Shown: piece by piece, positions 25,131-33,426 of the stretch
Layout: each line of letters starts with the position of its first letter
Numbering within the stretch: the first letter of the stretch is position 1
From: Anaerotruncus colihominis
GTDB taxonomy: Bacteria > Bacillota > Clostridia > Oscillospirales > Ruminococcaceae
Direction: 5' to 3'
Assembly: GCF_010206195.1 (NCBI RefSeq)
Contig: NZ_VIQT01000017.1
Location: 1-64,000, forward strand
Length of the DNA stretch: 64,000 bases
Notes under the pieces: model-generated
Told to the model about the DNA's origin: nothing
Database searches by the model: none
What the model saw: the letters and a program-made list of their open reading frames with translations, nothing else
Position numbers and translations under genes: made by a program

Positions 25131-25579
25131 TCCAACCCCTCCAATGCCGTACGGATTGCCCGGGCCGCTTCAGCAGCCCGCTGATGATCGTTTCCTTCCA
25201 GTGAAACGACCCCAGCCACTGCTCCGCCACCCTCGCAGACTGCCGGAAAGAAAAAGGTACATTCATCCCGGCAGTCAGCCACGGTGACAGGGATTCCAAG
25301 AGCCCTGGCGTCACGGCCTACCTGGCGGTTCACATCACGGTTGTCAGTAGCCGCCACAGCGAGATATGCGCCATCAAGATCGCCGGGGACGTATGGACGC
25401 CGGAGCCACTGGATGTTTCCGGCGCTGCCGCCCCAAACAGGAGAAACCACCGTGATCACCGCTCCGAAACGTGCAAGAATATCTGCCCGCCGGGCGGCGA
25501 CGGGTCCGCCGCCGACGACCACGCACCGTTTGCCGGTCAGATCAACAAACAGCGGGAAATGAGGCGTGTTCTGTGTCAT
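25127..25579 (-). CDS. precorrin-2 dehydrogenase (siroheme synthase N-domain type)
   Basis: The protein has 150 aa and contains the NAD-binding Rossmann domain of CysG/Met8-type enzymes: FPLFVDLTGKRCVVVGGGPV, then AARRADILARFGA and AVAATDNRDVNRQV. It oxidises precorrin-2 to sirohydrochlorin, and some relatives also insert iron. The protein is short and lacks the C-terminal helical part of full-length Met8 (about 200 aa or more), so chelatase activity is uncertain. Its start overlaps the end of hemA by 38 bases in another frame. It links the hem genes to siroheme or cobamide production. Confidence 0.9.
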   Translation of the reverse strand: MTQNTPHFPLFVDLTGKRCVVVGGGPVAARRADILARFGAVITVVSPVWGGSAGNIQWLRRPYVPGDLDGAYLAVAATDNRDVNRQVGRDARALGIPVTVADCRDECTFFFPAVCEGGGAVAGVVSLEGNDHQRAAEAARAIRTALEGLD

Positions 25580-26795
25580 TGGCGTTCTCCTTCTCCCGGC
25601 CCCTGGCTGCGGTATGTGTGTTGATTTTTTTGACGCACCGCTCCAGCTCCTGTGGATTGATCAATTCCTTAAGTCCTCCGGTGATCAGTTCGACCGTCCG
25701 GCCGACGGCAAGCTCCACCAGTTCGTTGCATTCCAGCTCATCCCCGAGCTCCGGATACGTGAGCAGACGCTGCGTGATGGCTTCCTTTAAAGCTTCAATC
25801 GCTGGCAGACATCTGCGGTAGTTGTTCCAGTCATAGAAGCGGTTCATATAATCGTCCAGAATATCGAGCGCTTCCTGTGGAATTTGTCCCCGGTGTTGTT
25901 TCGCGCCCAAAGTATCCACATTGTAAAGCTTGATGCCGGGGAGATCACTGACGCATGGATCCACATCACGGGGCATTGCCAGGTCGACCACATAGGCGGG
26001 TTTTGATGACAACATGCTGATCTGCTCTGCTGTAACGGTATAATGAGGGCTTACAGTGGCGGACAAAAGAATATCCACGTTTTCCATGGCAGCAAAACGG
26101 TCGTCATAGGGTGTGGCGGCACAGCCAGCCGGAATGACGGTCATTCCATGACGATAGGTGCGCAGCGTTACAGTGACCCGGCAACCCTCCGCACGAAGCA
26201 GGGAGGCGGCCAGCCGTCCCATTTCCCCGTTTCCAATGACCAGCGCGCTGCGCCCATGCAGGCCGCCGAGGTCGCGCTTGAGGACCTGGACAGCCTGTCC
26301 GGCGGCGGAAACAGCGACATCGGTGAGATGCACCCGCGTCTTGATTGCCTTTCCGGCCGCTACAGCGTTGCGAAACAGTGTTTCCAGAACAGGGTCCGCC
26401 GCACCGGCTTTACGGGCAATGGCAATAGCCGATTTGACCTGGGAAAGAATTTGATCCTCGCCCCAAATTTGAGATTTCAGGCCGCCGGCTACCTCCATCA
26501 GGTGGCGGACGGCGTCGCTGTCCCGTCTGGTCACGAATGCTCCGGCAAATGAGGTGTGACTAAGTTTTACGGCATGACATAAAATCTGATCGGGATACAG
26601 AGTGCTGTCCGAAGTGCAGGAGAGGTAAAGCTCCGTGCGGTTGCAGGTGGAGACAAGAACACAACCGAGAACGCCCTTGATATCACGGCGAATCCGCTCT
26701 GTCAACGCCTCCACCTGGGCTTTGGTGAAGGAGAGCAGCTCACGCAACTCGATGGGCGCTAGATTGTAATCCAGCCCGGACATAATGATCTGCAT
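25542..26795 (-). CDS. hemA: glutamyl-tRNA reductase
   Basis: The protein has 417 aa. It reduces glutamyl-tRNA(Glu) to glutamate-1-semialdehyde, the first committed step of the C5 pathway. The catalytic Cys is in VLVSTCNRTELYLSC (about 50). GEDQILSQVKSA (about 115), the NADPH loop ALVIGNGEMGRLAASLL (about 185) and VVDLAMPRDVDP (about 275) are all present, with a C-terminal dimerisation helix region. It is the first gene of the hem operon, with ATG at 26795 behind AAAGGAAG. A perfect 12-bp hairpin lies just upstream and may influence its expression. Confidence 0.96.
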   Translation of the reverse strand: MQIIMSGLDYNLAPIELRELLSFTKAQVEALTERIRRDIKGVLGCVLVSTCNRTELYLSCTSDSTLYPDQILCHAVKLSHTSFAGAFVTRRDSDAVRHLMEVAGGLKSQIWGEDQILSQVKSAIAIARKAGAADPVLETLFRNAVAAGKAIKTRVHLTDVAVSAAGQAVQVLKRDLGGLHGRSALVIGNGEMGRLAASLLRAEGCRVTVTLRTYRHGMTVIPAGCAATPYDDRFAAMENVDILLSATVSPHYTVTAEQISMLSSKPAYVVDLAMPRDVDPCVSDLPGIKLYNVDTLGAKQHRGQIPQEALDILDDYMNRFYDWNNYRRCLPAIEALKEAITQRLLTYPELGDELECNELVELAVGRTVELITGGLKELINPQELERCVKKINTHTAARGREKENANDTEHASFPAVC

Positions 26796-26817
26796 GTGAT
26801 TGGAACACTTCCTTTAC

Positions 26818-26843
26818 GCCAGGCTTTTTTGAAAAAGCCTGGC
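26818..26843. promoter_or_regulatory. perfect hairpin upstream of hemA
   Basis: GCCAGGCTTTTT and its complement form a 12-bp stem with a 2-base loop, about 12 bases above the hemA ribosome site on the minus strand and 55 bases after the serpin stop. There is no U-run beyond it in that direction, so it may be a leader structure or an RNA end. A GCGGC/GCCGC hairpin follows at about 26859-26871. Confidence 0.5.
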
Positions 26844-26898
26844 AAAAAACTTTAAGCGGCTGCGCCGCGAACAGCGGGGCAGCCGGCAGGGAAAAGGT

Positions 26899-28164
26899 TT
26901 ATGTGACGGACGGCTTGGCAACTACGCCGATCAAAAGAGGGATTGCCCGTTCAATAGACGAATCGCTTGTAATGGCGAATAAAAAGGGACGGTCAAAAGT
27001 AAGCTCGGTTGTCTTGCTGGCTGGCCGTATATTTGTTTTCACCTCGGTATTGGAATTTATTCCAATACCATATTCCCCAATGCTGATGGCGCACTGTTGG
27101 CGCACATCGGTGAGCGCCGTTTTGCCGCCGGAGATCATAGCGGAAAAATCAGCGTGCTCAGAAAATGGAGTGAGAATACCCATGGATTTAAGCGCATTGT
27201 CAAGGGTGAGATCTGAGGAAAAAGAAAATTTAGGAAGCGACAATGTGACCTGTTGATTTTCACCGCCTGGCACAAACAGAGCGGTCGTTGTTTCAGGCGA
27301 GGTCAGAAGCTGATCGACGCCAACGCCTTCATCCGGGAGAATGAGCACCATACTGCCGCCGCTCTTTAGCGGAACACGCAGACGCGTAAATTTGCCCTCC
27401 GCCTTGTAGACCTCCGCAGAAGCGAGCGTACCATTCATAAAGCTGCCGATCGCCGTATTGCCATTGGCAAGGGCAAAGGGACCAACCGCCGTATTGGCGG
27501 GGTCAAAGGCGTAGAGCCATTCGTCTTCAAAATAAGGGACATTGATGATGGAAAGCTGCTGTGAAGCTACGATTTTGACTGGAGGAATGACGTTGCCGCT
27601 GGAGTTTTTGGCGATCCATTCGGAGATCTGCCGTGCAACCGACAGGCGTGCAAATTCCACATTCATTGTCTCTGTATAGAACTGGGAAGCTGCGGCATCG
27701 TTGAAGTCACTGCGGAAGATTGCGTTATCATGCAGCCAAAAGGAGCTTGCGATCCGAAAAACGCCGATGCCGTTATTTGTATAAAGCCGGCGGAACAAAT
27801 TACCGTTTTGCTTGGAAAGATAGGAAATAGTCTTATTTTTCATACCAAGCGCTTCCAAAAGCTCCTGGCGTGTATCGCCGCGTGCACCAGCCGCTGCAAG
27901 CGAAAGCGACATATACAAGGCGGTCGGACTGTAGATTGTATTACCTGCCTGGCCATATAAAATTTCCGGGGAACAGGTATAGGAAAATGTGTTGATTGCG
28001 TCGAGCAAATCGGGTTCAAGCGGGTTTTCCTCAATCCGTGTTTTCTGCGCCTTCTCATCTCCGTAAACCGGAGCATTTGGATAGGTTGGCGCGGCTGCTG
28101 CGCCTGGGATGCATAATCCGGCGCAAATGAGTACGGCCATTGAAAATGCGATCGCCTTTTTCAT
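26899..28164 (-). CDS. secreted serpin-family protein with atypical reactive-loop hinge
   Basis: The protein has 421 aa with a signal peptide (MKKAIAFSMAVLICAGLCIPGAAAA cut at about 24), so it is exported. The serpin fold is well marked: NTIYSPTALYMSLSLAAAGA, LLEALGM, SSFWLHDNAIF, INVPYFEDEWLYAFD, SMVLILPDEG, VTLSLPKFSF and FDRPFLFAI. Inhibitory serpins have a hinge close to EEGTEAAAAT; here it reads EYGIGINSNTEV, without the row of small residues. Strand insertion may be slow, so inhibition of proteases is uncertain. The loop is about two residues longer than in antitrypsin, and the residue aligned with P1 is Arg followed by Pro. Gut Clostridia serpins are thought to target host or competitor proteases; here that is only inference. 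Confidence 0.93.
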   Translation of the reverse strand: MKKAIAFSMAVLICAGLCIPGAAAAPTYPNAPVYGDEKAQKTRIEENPLEPDLLDAINTFSYTCSPEILYGQAGNTIYSPTALYMSLSLAAAGARGDTRQELLEALGMKNKTISYLSKQNGNLFRRLYTNNGIGVFRIASSFWLHDNAIFRSDFNDAAASQFYTETMNVEFARLSVARQISEWIAKNSSGNVIPPVKIVASQQLSIINVPYFEDEWLYAFDPANTAVGPFALANGNTAIGSFMNGTLASAEVYKAEGKFTRLRVPLKSGGSMVLILPDEGVGVDQLLTSPETTTALFVPGGENQQVTLSLPKFSFSSDLTLDNALKSMGILTPFSEHADFSAMISGGKTALTDVRQQCAISIGEYGIGINSNTEVKTNIRPASKTTELTFDRPFLFAITSDSSIERAIPLLIGVVAKPSVT

Positions 28165-28300
28165 AATAACTTCCTCCTCAATAGAGGGCTTGCCCAGCCC
28201 CGTAGAGCCTGTCCAATTTCCAATAAGAGGTTATCACAGGTCTTATAAACACAGTGGCAAAAAAAGCGGGAATTATTTCATAGAAACCACTTTTCCCTTA

Positions 28301-28460
28301 GGGCTTGTTTGAAAATAGAGGAATTGCCGGATTGTTCGCAAACAGCAGGAGAACGCAAGGCAAAAAGCGCAGGAATCCTTTTGGATTCCGAGGCTTTTTA
28401 ACGCGGCGTCCGCCGCTGTTTGTAGAAAAAGATGGGTATTTTGATTTTTTAAACAGCCCC
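28301..28460. mobile_element. 160-bp MITE-like palindromic element
   Basis: The ends GGGCTTGTTTGAAAAT (28301) and ATTTTTTAAACAGCCCC (to 28460) are imperfect inverted repeats, flanked on both sides by TA, as in TA-target elements. Inside, nested arms CAAACAGC/GCTGTTTG (28339 and 28415), AAAAAGC/GCTTTTT (28362 and 28393) and GGAATCC/GGATTCC (28372 and 28383) let the whole element fold into one long hairpin. No transposase is encoded. No other copy was found in the window. Confidence 0.6.
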
Positions 28461-28472
28461 TAAAAAAGGAGA

Positions 28473-28506
28473 AAGAAAACGCCGGTCCAAAGGCCGGCGT
28501 TTTCTT
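28473..28506. terminator. intrinsic terminator of the surface protein gene
   Basis: A 13-bp perfect stem, AAGAAAACGCCGG and its complement, has an 8-base loop. It lies 25 bases beyond the stop of the minus-strand gene. U-rich bases lie in the second arm and after it. Confidence 0.8.
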
Positions 28507-28530
28507 AAAGGCCAATTTCAAAGAGAACGA

Positions 28531-31098
28531 TCAAATATCATGCATTTTCAGATAGACAAGATAAGCGGCTCCACCCGCGCACGCCAGGATAACCGCCGCC
28601 GCTAATACGCCAAACAATGGGAACGAACGGCGCTGGTTGGAGACAGGCTGCGTGACCTCGGGAACCGTTGGTTTGGTCACGTCAAGCTGTCCGGTCTGTG
28701 CGGTCTCACGCTCAGGCTCGGAGGATTCCGCCGGTTCGCTCCCGGCAGGCTCTGTGGCTGAGGAAGTCTCGCTTGAGCCGCTGGCCGTGGGCGGCAGGAT
28801 TGTCTGTGTGACGGGCGGCGTATAATCGCCGCCGGTCGAAGGATTGACCTTGATCTGCTCCTCATAGGGGTCTGAGGCATTATTGTCAAGATCAATATCA
28901 TAATCCTGCTCTAAATCCAATTCCGTGTCTGAAACAATATATGTGCCGAGCGTACGGGTCCTGGTGGTCCATCCCGGAATTTCCCGCTCGCTGCGGCTGT
29001 AGGAGAAGCTGTTTGTGATATCGGTCAGATTGCCGCGCGAATCGACCTCATAGATATAGCAGTTATTGGGATTGGGGGTGTAATCATCATCCTTATCCCA
29101 CGGGATACCGAGCGTCAGATATGCACGGGAGGAGGAGGGAACTTCAGGATGGCCGACAAAGTCGTAGAACCAGAGGTTCGCATCCACTGGATCACCATAT
29201 TCGCTGTAGATATCGACGTTGGCCTTTGTGGACAGACGCGCATAGAAGCTGTCGGCGTCGTCAGAGGCATAAAATTCAAGCGCCGCACGGTCGTTGCCCC
29301 ATACATAGACGTTCCAGTCGTTGTCGTCGGGATCGAGGTAGACGTTATCGCCTGTATTGATATTATGATCAGAGCCGGAGGTCTTGGCGTTGGCAATCCA
29401 CATGGTGATATCAAGCGTTGCAGAATCGCCGGAATGCCAGTCGCCCTCGTCGCCGTCAGCGGTTTTCAGCGTGTTGCGCGCCTTAAAGGTGACGGACGCA
29501 GTCGCTTTCTTTTCATTGGTTGAGGTCGAATCCTTGAGCACGACCTTGAGATAACTGCCGCGTGTGGACGAGCCACCCAGGCGTTTTTCACTGACTTGTG
29601 TGATGGAACGGATCAGAGATTTGCCGTCTCCATCCTTGTCGACTGAAATCCGGAACAGGCTGTCGTTAGCCAACTGACTTGCGGTCGCTGTGCAACCATC
29701 GTCAAGAACTGTTGCCGGATCAAAGCTGTCGTCTCCAAGCTGGATGTAGAAAGTACGGTTCGGACGCACGCCGTCGAGCGTAATACGCCCGTCGCCCGCG
29801 ATGGAATCGATATCGAAAGCGTCGCCGTCCTTATCCTCGAGCGTGTCGCCGTCATCGTCAAAAACGCCGGTCGGCATGGCGACGCTGCCCTTGTCGCCGT
29901 TCGGCGCATAGGCGCCAAACGAGGCCGCGACCGTCAAAGCTGTCGCATCGCTTTTGACGGCGGCGGTAAATGCCAGCGCGCGTCCGGGATTCGGCAGGGC
30001 GGGCATGGCTTCGCTGACGCCGGTCACATCGAAAGCGGTGATCTGATAACCGCTTTTCGGAGTTAACTCAAATTGCAGCCGGTCGCCTGTCTGAACGGTG
30101 CCGGTTCCGGCGGCGACGATCTTGTTCTGCGTCAGGTTGCGCACAGTCAGCGTTCCCTGTTCAGCCGCAAGTGTAGGAAGCGTGACGGTAATGTCGCGCT
30201 TTGCAGCCGCCTGGAAGGTGGCTGCAATACTTTTGACCGCTTCCTTGACGGTATAGGAAACAGTGATCATATCACCGGTATAGGCGGCAGCGCGGGCCGG
30301 GCTGTTGAGGTCATAGATGGTTTCGCCGTTGACGGCGAGCGTTACAAGCTCCTTGCCGTCATTGGGCACGATCCGGAATTCGAGCTGCGCTCCAACAGGC
30401 AGCGTCGTATCGGCCGTCAATGGCTGGCCATTGTAGTAAATCGTAAGCTTACCGTCGGCCGGCTGCGTGTCAGGGATTTCAACCGGCACGCTGTCAGCGG
30501 CCTTAAAAGCAGCCGCAAAAAGAATGTCGCCCTTGAGGGTGTACGGCGCGCCGCTGGCAATTGGCGTACCGCCGGCCGTCAGCGTATCGAGCACATAGCC
30601 GTCGTTGGGCGTTGCCGTGACGGACAGCTCCGTACCCCAATCGAGCTTCGCGCCGCTTGCGACGGGCTGGCCGCCGTTCGTGACGGACAGCGTGCCGTTA
30701 ACGGGCGCGTTGTATGTGACGGAGTGCTGGAGCGGCTCAAAAACAAGCGAGATGGTTTTATCCATGTCAGAAGGCTGGAAGGTGATCATGTACGGCAGCG
30801 GCTGCTGCACCAACTCCCCCTTGGCGGAAAGGCTTACAAACTGGTGGCCTTCGTCGGCGATGGCATTGAGGCGGAGCGGGGTGTTTGCTGGGACAACTGC
30901 CCGACCGTCAACGACAGGATATGGAACGTCGCCAGTGCGATCGTCGGTCAGAGCGATTTCGCCGCTGCCTGTGATTGAAACAGCAATAACGACGCCGCTG
31001 TCAGCGGCTGGGCTGGCCTCGCCTTCCGCGAGCACCACCGCTGAGATACAGCCTGCCAGCAGAACGCAGGCAAGCAACAATGAAAGGACACGCTTCAT
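28531..31098 (-). CDS. large cell-surface protein with repeated beta domains and C-terminal membrane anchor
   Basis: The protein has 855 aa, with ATG at 31098 behind AAAAGGAGG. It has a signal peptide (about 1-24). Four successive segments of about 70-90 residues between about 40 and 400 resemble divergent InlB B-repeats, each with a pattern such as GTLSVTNGGQPVASGAKLD then TATPNDGYVLDTL. A middle region (about 400-700) is rich in Asp, Asn and aromatic residues with no family I recognise. A Pro/Ser/Glu-rich stalk (about 760-820) leads to a single membrane helix (PLFGVLAAAVILACAGGAAYLVY) and a very short cytoplasmic tail. There is no LPXTG motif, so it is membrane-anchored and not sortase-linked. 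The function is unknown; adhesion or wall display is a guess. Confidence 0.8.
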   Translation of the reverse strand: MKRVLSLLLACVLLAGCISAVVLAEGEASPAADSGVVIAVSITGSGEIALTDDRTGDVPYPVVDGRAVVPANTPLRLNAIADEGHQFVSLSAKGELVQQPLPYMITFQPSDMDKTISLVFEPLQHSVTYNAPVNGTLSVTNGGQPVASGAKLDWGTELSVTATPNDGYVLDTLTAGGTPIASGAPYTLKGDILFAAAFKAADSVPVEIPDTQPADGKLTIYYNGQPLTADTTLPVGAQLEFRIVPNDGKELVTLAVNGETIYDLNSPARAAAYTGDMITVSYTVKEAVKSIAATFQAAAKRDITVTLPTLAAEQGTLTVRNLTQNKIVAAGTGTVQTGDRLQFELTPKSGYQITAFDVTGVSEAMPALPNPGRALAFTAAVKSDATALTVAASFGAYAPNGDKGSVAMPTGVFDDDGDTLEDKDGDAFDIDSIAGDGRITLDGVRPNRTFYIQLGDDSFDPATVLDDGCTATASQLANDSLFRISVDKDGDGKSLIRSITQVSEKRLGGSSTRGSYLKVVLKDSTSTNEKKATASVTFKARNTLKTADGDEGDWHSGDSATLDITMWIANAKTSGSDHNINTGDNVYLDPDDNDWNVYVWGNDRAALEFYASDDADSFYARLSTKANVDIYSEYGDPVDANLWFYDFVGHPEVPSSSRAYLTLGIPWDKDDDYTPNPNNCYIYEVDSRGNLTDITNSFSYSRSEREIPGWTTRTRTLGTYIVSDTELDLEQDYDIDLDNNASDPYEEQIKVNPSTGGDYTPPVTQTILPPTASGSSETSSATEPAGSEPAESSEPERETAQTGQLDVTKPTVPEVTQPVSNQRRSFPLFGVLAAAVILACAGGAAYLVYLKMHDI

Positions 31099-31213
31099 GG
31101 TGGGTCCTCCTTTTCTTTTGGTCGGCCAAAGGGCAGACGCATCCTTATTATATTCATAATTATTTTACCTGAGAAACATGTACGAATCATGTCGTAGATA
31201 TGTCTAAAATGTG

Positions 31214-31243
31214 AACAGGGCGTCGGAGTCCCGACGCCCTGTT
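31214..31243. terminator. intrinsic terminator after the HPr-like gene
   Basis: A 13-bp perfect stem, AACAGGGCGTCGG and its complement, has a 4-base loop and lies about 10 bases beyond the HPr-like stop. The plus side has the T-richer tail. Confidence 0.7.
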
Positions 31244-31253
31244 GTTTGTTTGC

Positions 31254-31487
31254 TTATTCCGGGTCGTTAACGATCCATTGATTGATGTGTTTAATAAAGG
31301 TGGAATCCTCAGTGACGACCTTGACCGGCTTTGTATAATCGAGCGCCATCAGGCCCAGAATCGATTTGGCGTCCGCGATTTTACCATCTGCTGTGTGCAC
31401 GCCGATATCTTCAGACGACTGCATAGCCTGATACATAAACTGGCGAAGATCCTCGGCCGAATGGAGCATGACATTTTTGATAATCAT
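31254..31487 (-). CDS. HPr-like phosphocarrier-fold protein with altered active site
   Basis: The protein has 77 aa, with ATG at 31487 behind AAGGAGG. The fold is that of HPr of the sugar phosphotransferase system, most clearly KIADAKSILGLMALDYTKPVKV, which includes the Ser46-type regulatory motif SILGLMAL. The catalytic loop GLHARPAA is replaced by MLHSAEDL: the His is in place but Arg and Pro are lost. Transfer of phosphate from enzyme I is therefore doubtful, and a regulatory role like Crh is possible. It stands alone, divergent from hrcA. Similar altered HPr paralogues are common in Clostridia (from memory, not searched). Confidence 0.82.
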   Translation of the reverse strand: MIIKNVMLHSAEDLRQFMYQAMQSSEDIGVHTADGKIADAKSILGLMALDYTKPVKVVTEDSTFIKHINQWIVNDPE

Positions 31488-31666
31488 AATGATGACCTCC
31501 TTATTGAAGTGTCTGTATAGCTTCCTCTTTTTACACCCTTATTAAACTACATTTTCCGGCAAATGTCAATATGTATAATAAAATTTTTGTTAATTGTGCA
31601 TATTGAGTAACATTAGCAATCGATATAATTGAGTGATAAAAAACTGTAAACATTTCGTGAATTTGC

Positions 31667-31694
31667 TTGACATCTCTGGAAAATGTGGTACATT
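31667..31694 (+). promoter_or_regulatory. sigma-A promoter of the heat-shock operon
   Basis: TTGACA at 31667-31672 and TACATT at 31689-31694 are 16 bases apart. They lie directly upstream of the CIRCE element, as in other hrcA operons. Confidence 0.8.
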
Positions 31695-31701
31695 AGAATT
31701 G

Positions 31702-31728
31702 TTAGCAATCAAAAAGGATGAGTGCTAA
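31702..31728 (+). promoter_or_regulatory. CIRCE operator (HrcA binding site)
   Basis: TTAGCAATC, 9 bases, then GAGTGCTAA: only one mismatch to the CIRCE consensus (TTAGCACTC-N9-GAGTGCTAA). HrcA should bind here and repress the whole operon at normal temperature. An in-frame ATG at 31718 lies inside this site and is not the hrcA start. Confidence 0.95.
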
Positions 31729-31747
31729 AACAAGCGGGGTGAGATCG

Positions 31748-32776
31748 TTGAAGCTCGATATCAGGAAATTAAAGATCCTGACGGCTATCGTTGAAATATA
31801 TATCGAGACTGGCGAGCCGGTCAGCTCGAAGATGCTGACTGAAAAGCTTGGATTGCAGGTTTCGTCGGCCACGATCCGCAACGATATGGCGGCCCTTTTT
31901 GAGATGGGCCTGCTCGAACAGCCGCACACATCCGCGGGCCGGGTGCCTTCGCACCTGGGATACCGCATTTATGTCGATCAGCTCATGCGCTGCCAGCCGC
32001 TTTCCAATGAGGAACGCCGCGAGATCGACGCGCTGTTTAATGTGCGCGACCCCGATCCTGATAAACTGCTCGAGGACGCGGCCGAGGCGCTGGCCGATTA
32101 TACAAATTGTGCGACCGTCTCTACAACGATCACGCCGCGCACGGTCCAGGTCAAGCGGATTGAAATCGTGCCGGCGGGGGCGCGTACCGTCGTCGTGCTG
32201 GTCATCGCGACAAACGGCGTGATCAAAAATAAGGTCTGCCGTGTGGATTTCAGGCTGACAAACGAGCTGGTCGGGTTTTTAAACCAGTTTGCGAACGGAC
32301 GCCTTGTCGGCAAGCCGGTGAGCGAGATTTCGCAGTATTATGTCAACTCGATCGCCGTCACGCTCGGCGAATATTCTGCGCCGTTTGTCCCGGTGCTCGC
32401 CACGATTTACGAGCTCTGCCGCGAGATCAGCGAAGGGCAGTTTTATACGTCGGGCGGTGCGAACCTGCTTGGCTACAAGGAGTTTGGCGACATCGCACGC
32501 GAGCTGCTTTTGACGATGAACAGCCGCAGCGATCTGCTCGGGGTGCTCGCCTCGCGCGACGACGCGGTATTCATCAGCATCGGCAAGGAGAATTCGAAAA
32601 GCGAACTGGCCGACACCTCTGTCGTGGTGACGCACTACAAGATCGGGGAACAGAACTCGGGGGCGATCGGTGTGATCGGACCGGTTCGCATGGATTACGC
32701 CAAGATTATTCCGCATCTCGAATATTTTTCACAGACGCTCGGGAAGCTTTTGGCGGAAACCTTTGAACAGGAATAG
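31748..32776 (+). CDS. hrcA: heat-inducible transcription repressor HrcA
   Basis: The protein has 342 aa. TTG at 31748 lies behind GGGGTGAGA; the longer frame from ATG 31718 would start inside CIRCE. The winged-helix DNA-binding domain at the N-terminus (SSKMLTEKLGLQVSSATIRNDMAALFEMG, then PHTSAGRVPSHLGYRIYVD) is the classic HrcA sequence. The rest is the GAF-like and insertion domains, ending YFSQTLGKLLAETFEQE. It represses this operon through CIRCE and is usually kept folded by GroEL. First gene of a six-gene unit. Confidence 0.97.
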   Translation: MKLDIRKLKILTAIVEIYIETGEPVSSKMLTEKLGLQVSSATIRNDMAALFEMGLLEQPHTSAGRVPSHLGYRIYVDQLMRCQPLSNEERREIDALFNVRDPDPDKLLEDAAEALADYTNCATVSTTITPRTVQVKRIEIVPAGARTVVVLVIATNGVIKNKVCRVDFRLTNELVGFLNQFANGRLVGKPVSEISQYYVNSIAVTLGEYSAPFVPVLATIYELCREISEGQFYTSGGANLLGYKEFGDIARELLLTMNSRSDLLGVLASRDDAVFISIGKENSKSELADTSVVVTHYKIGEQNSGAIGVIGPVRMDYAKIIPHLEYFSQTLGKLLAETFEQE

Positions 32777-32813
32777 ATATTACAATAACACAAACAGATA
32801 GGTAGTGATCAGA

Positions 32814-33353
32814 ATGCCGGATACCACCACGAACGACCAGAACGATCAGATGGAACAGGAGCCGCAGGCGCAGGACGCGCCCGAAAGCGATCCTGTGCAG
32901 GAACAGGCCGCGCAGGATGGCGAGGCGCAGCTCCAGGCTCAGGTGGCCGATCTGAACGACCGTCTGCTGCGCACCATGGCGGAGTACGATAACTTCCGCA
33001 AGCGCAGCCAGCGTGAAAAGGAATCCATTTACCCGCAGGCGACTGCCGCGGCTGTCGCGCAGTTCATACCGGTCGCCGATACGATTGAGCGGGCGCTAGC
33101 GGCGCCGTGCACCGACGATGAGTATAAAAAGGGCGTCGAGATGATTTTGCAGAATTTCAACGACATCCTTGCAAAGATGGGCGTCGAGGCGTTCGGCGCG
33201 CCGGGCGATGCATTCGATCCGGAGGTGCACAACGCTGTGATGCATGTTGAGGACGAGGAGGCTGGGGCCGGCTCGATCGTCGAGGTGTTCCAGAAGGGAT
33301 ACCGTTTGGGCGAGCGGATCATCCGGCACGCAATGGTGAAGGTAGCCAATTAA
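32814..33353 (+). CDS. grpE: nucleotide exchange factor GrpE
   Basis: The protein has 179 aa. ATG at 32814 is preceded by AGGTAGTGAT, with GTG at 32805 as a less likely start. An acidic, Gln/Glu-rich N-terminus is followed by the long dimerising helix ([20 protein letters not shown]) and the beta domain that contacts DnaK ([17 protein letters not shown], then [21 protein letters not shown]). It releases ADP from DnaK. It sits between hrcA and dnaK in the usual order. Confidence 0.97.
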   Translation: MPDTTTNDQNDQMEQEPQAQDAPESDPVQEQAAQDGEAQLQAQVADLNDRLLRTMAEYDNFRKRSQREKESIYPQATAAAVAQFIPVADTIERALAAPCTDDEYKKGVEMILQNFNDILAKMGVEAFGAPGDAFDPEVHNAVMHVEDEEAGAGSIVEVFQKGYRLGERIIRHAMVKVAN

Positions 33354-33426
33354 TCAGGGCGGGCTGTGTTGCCGCGGATATAAATTTTGTTACATTTTAT
33401 TTTTCAATATTTGGAGGGCTTCTTTT

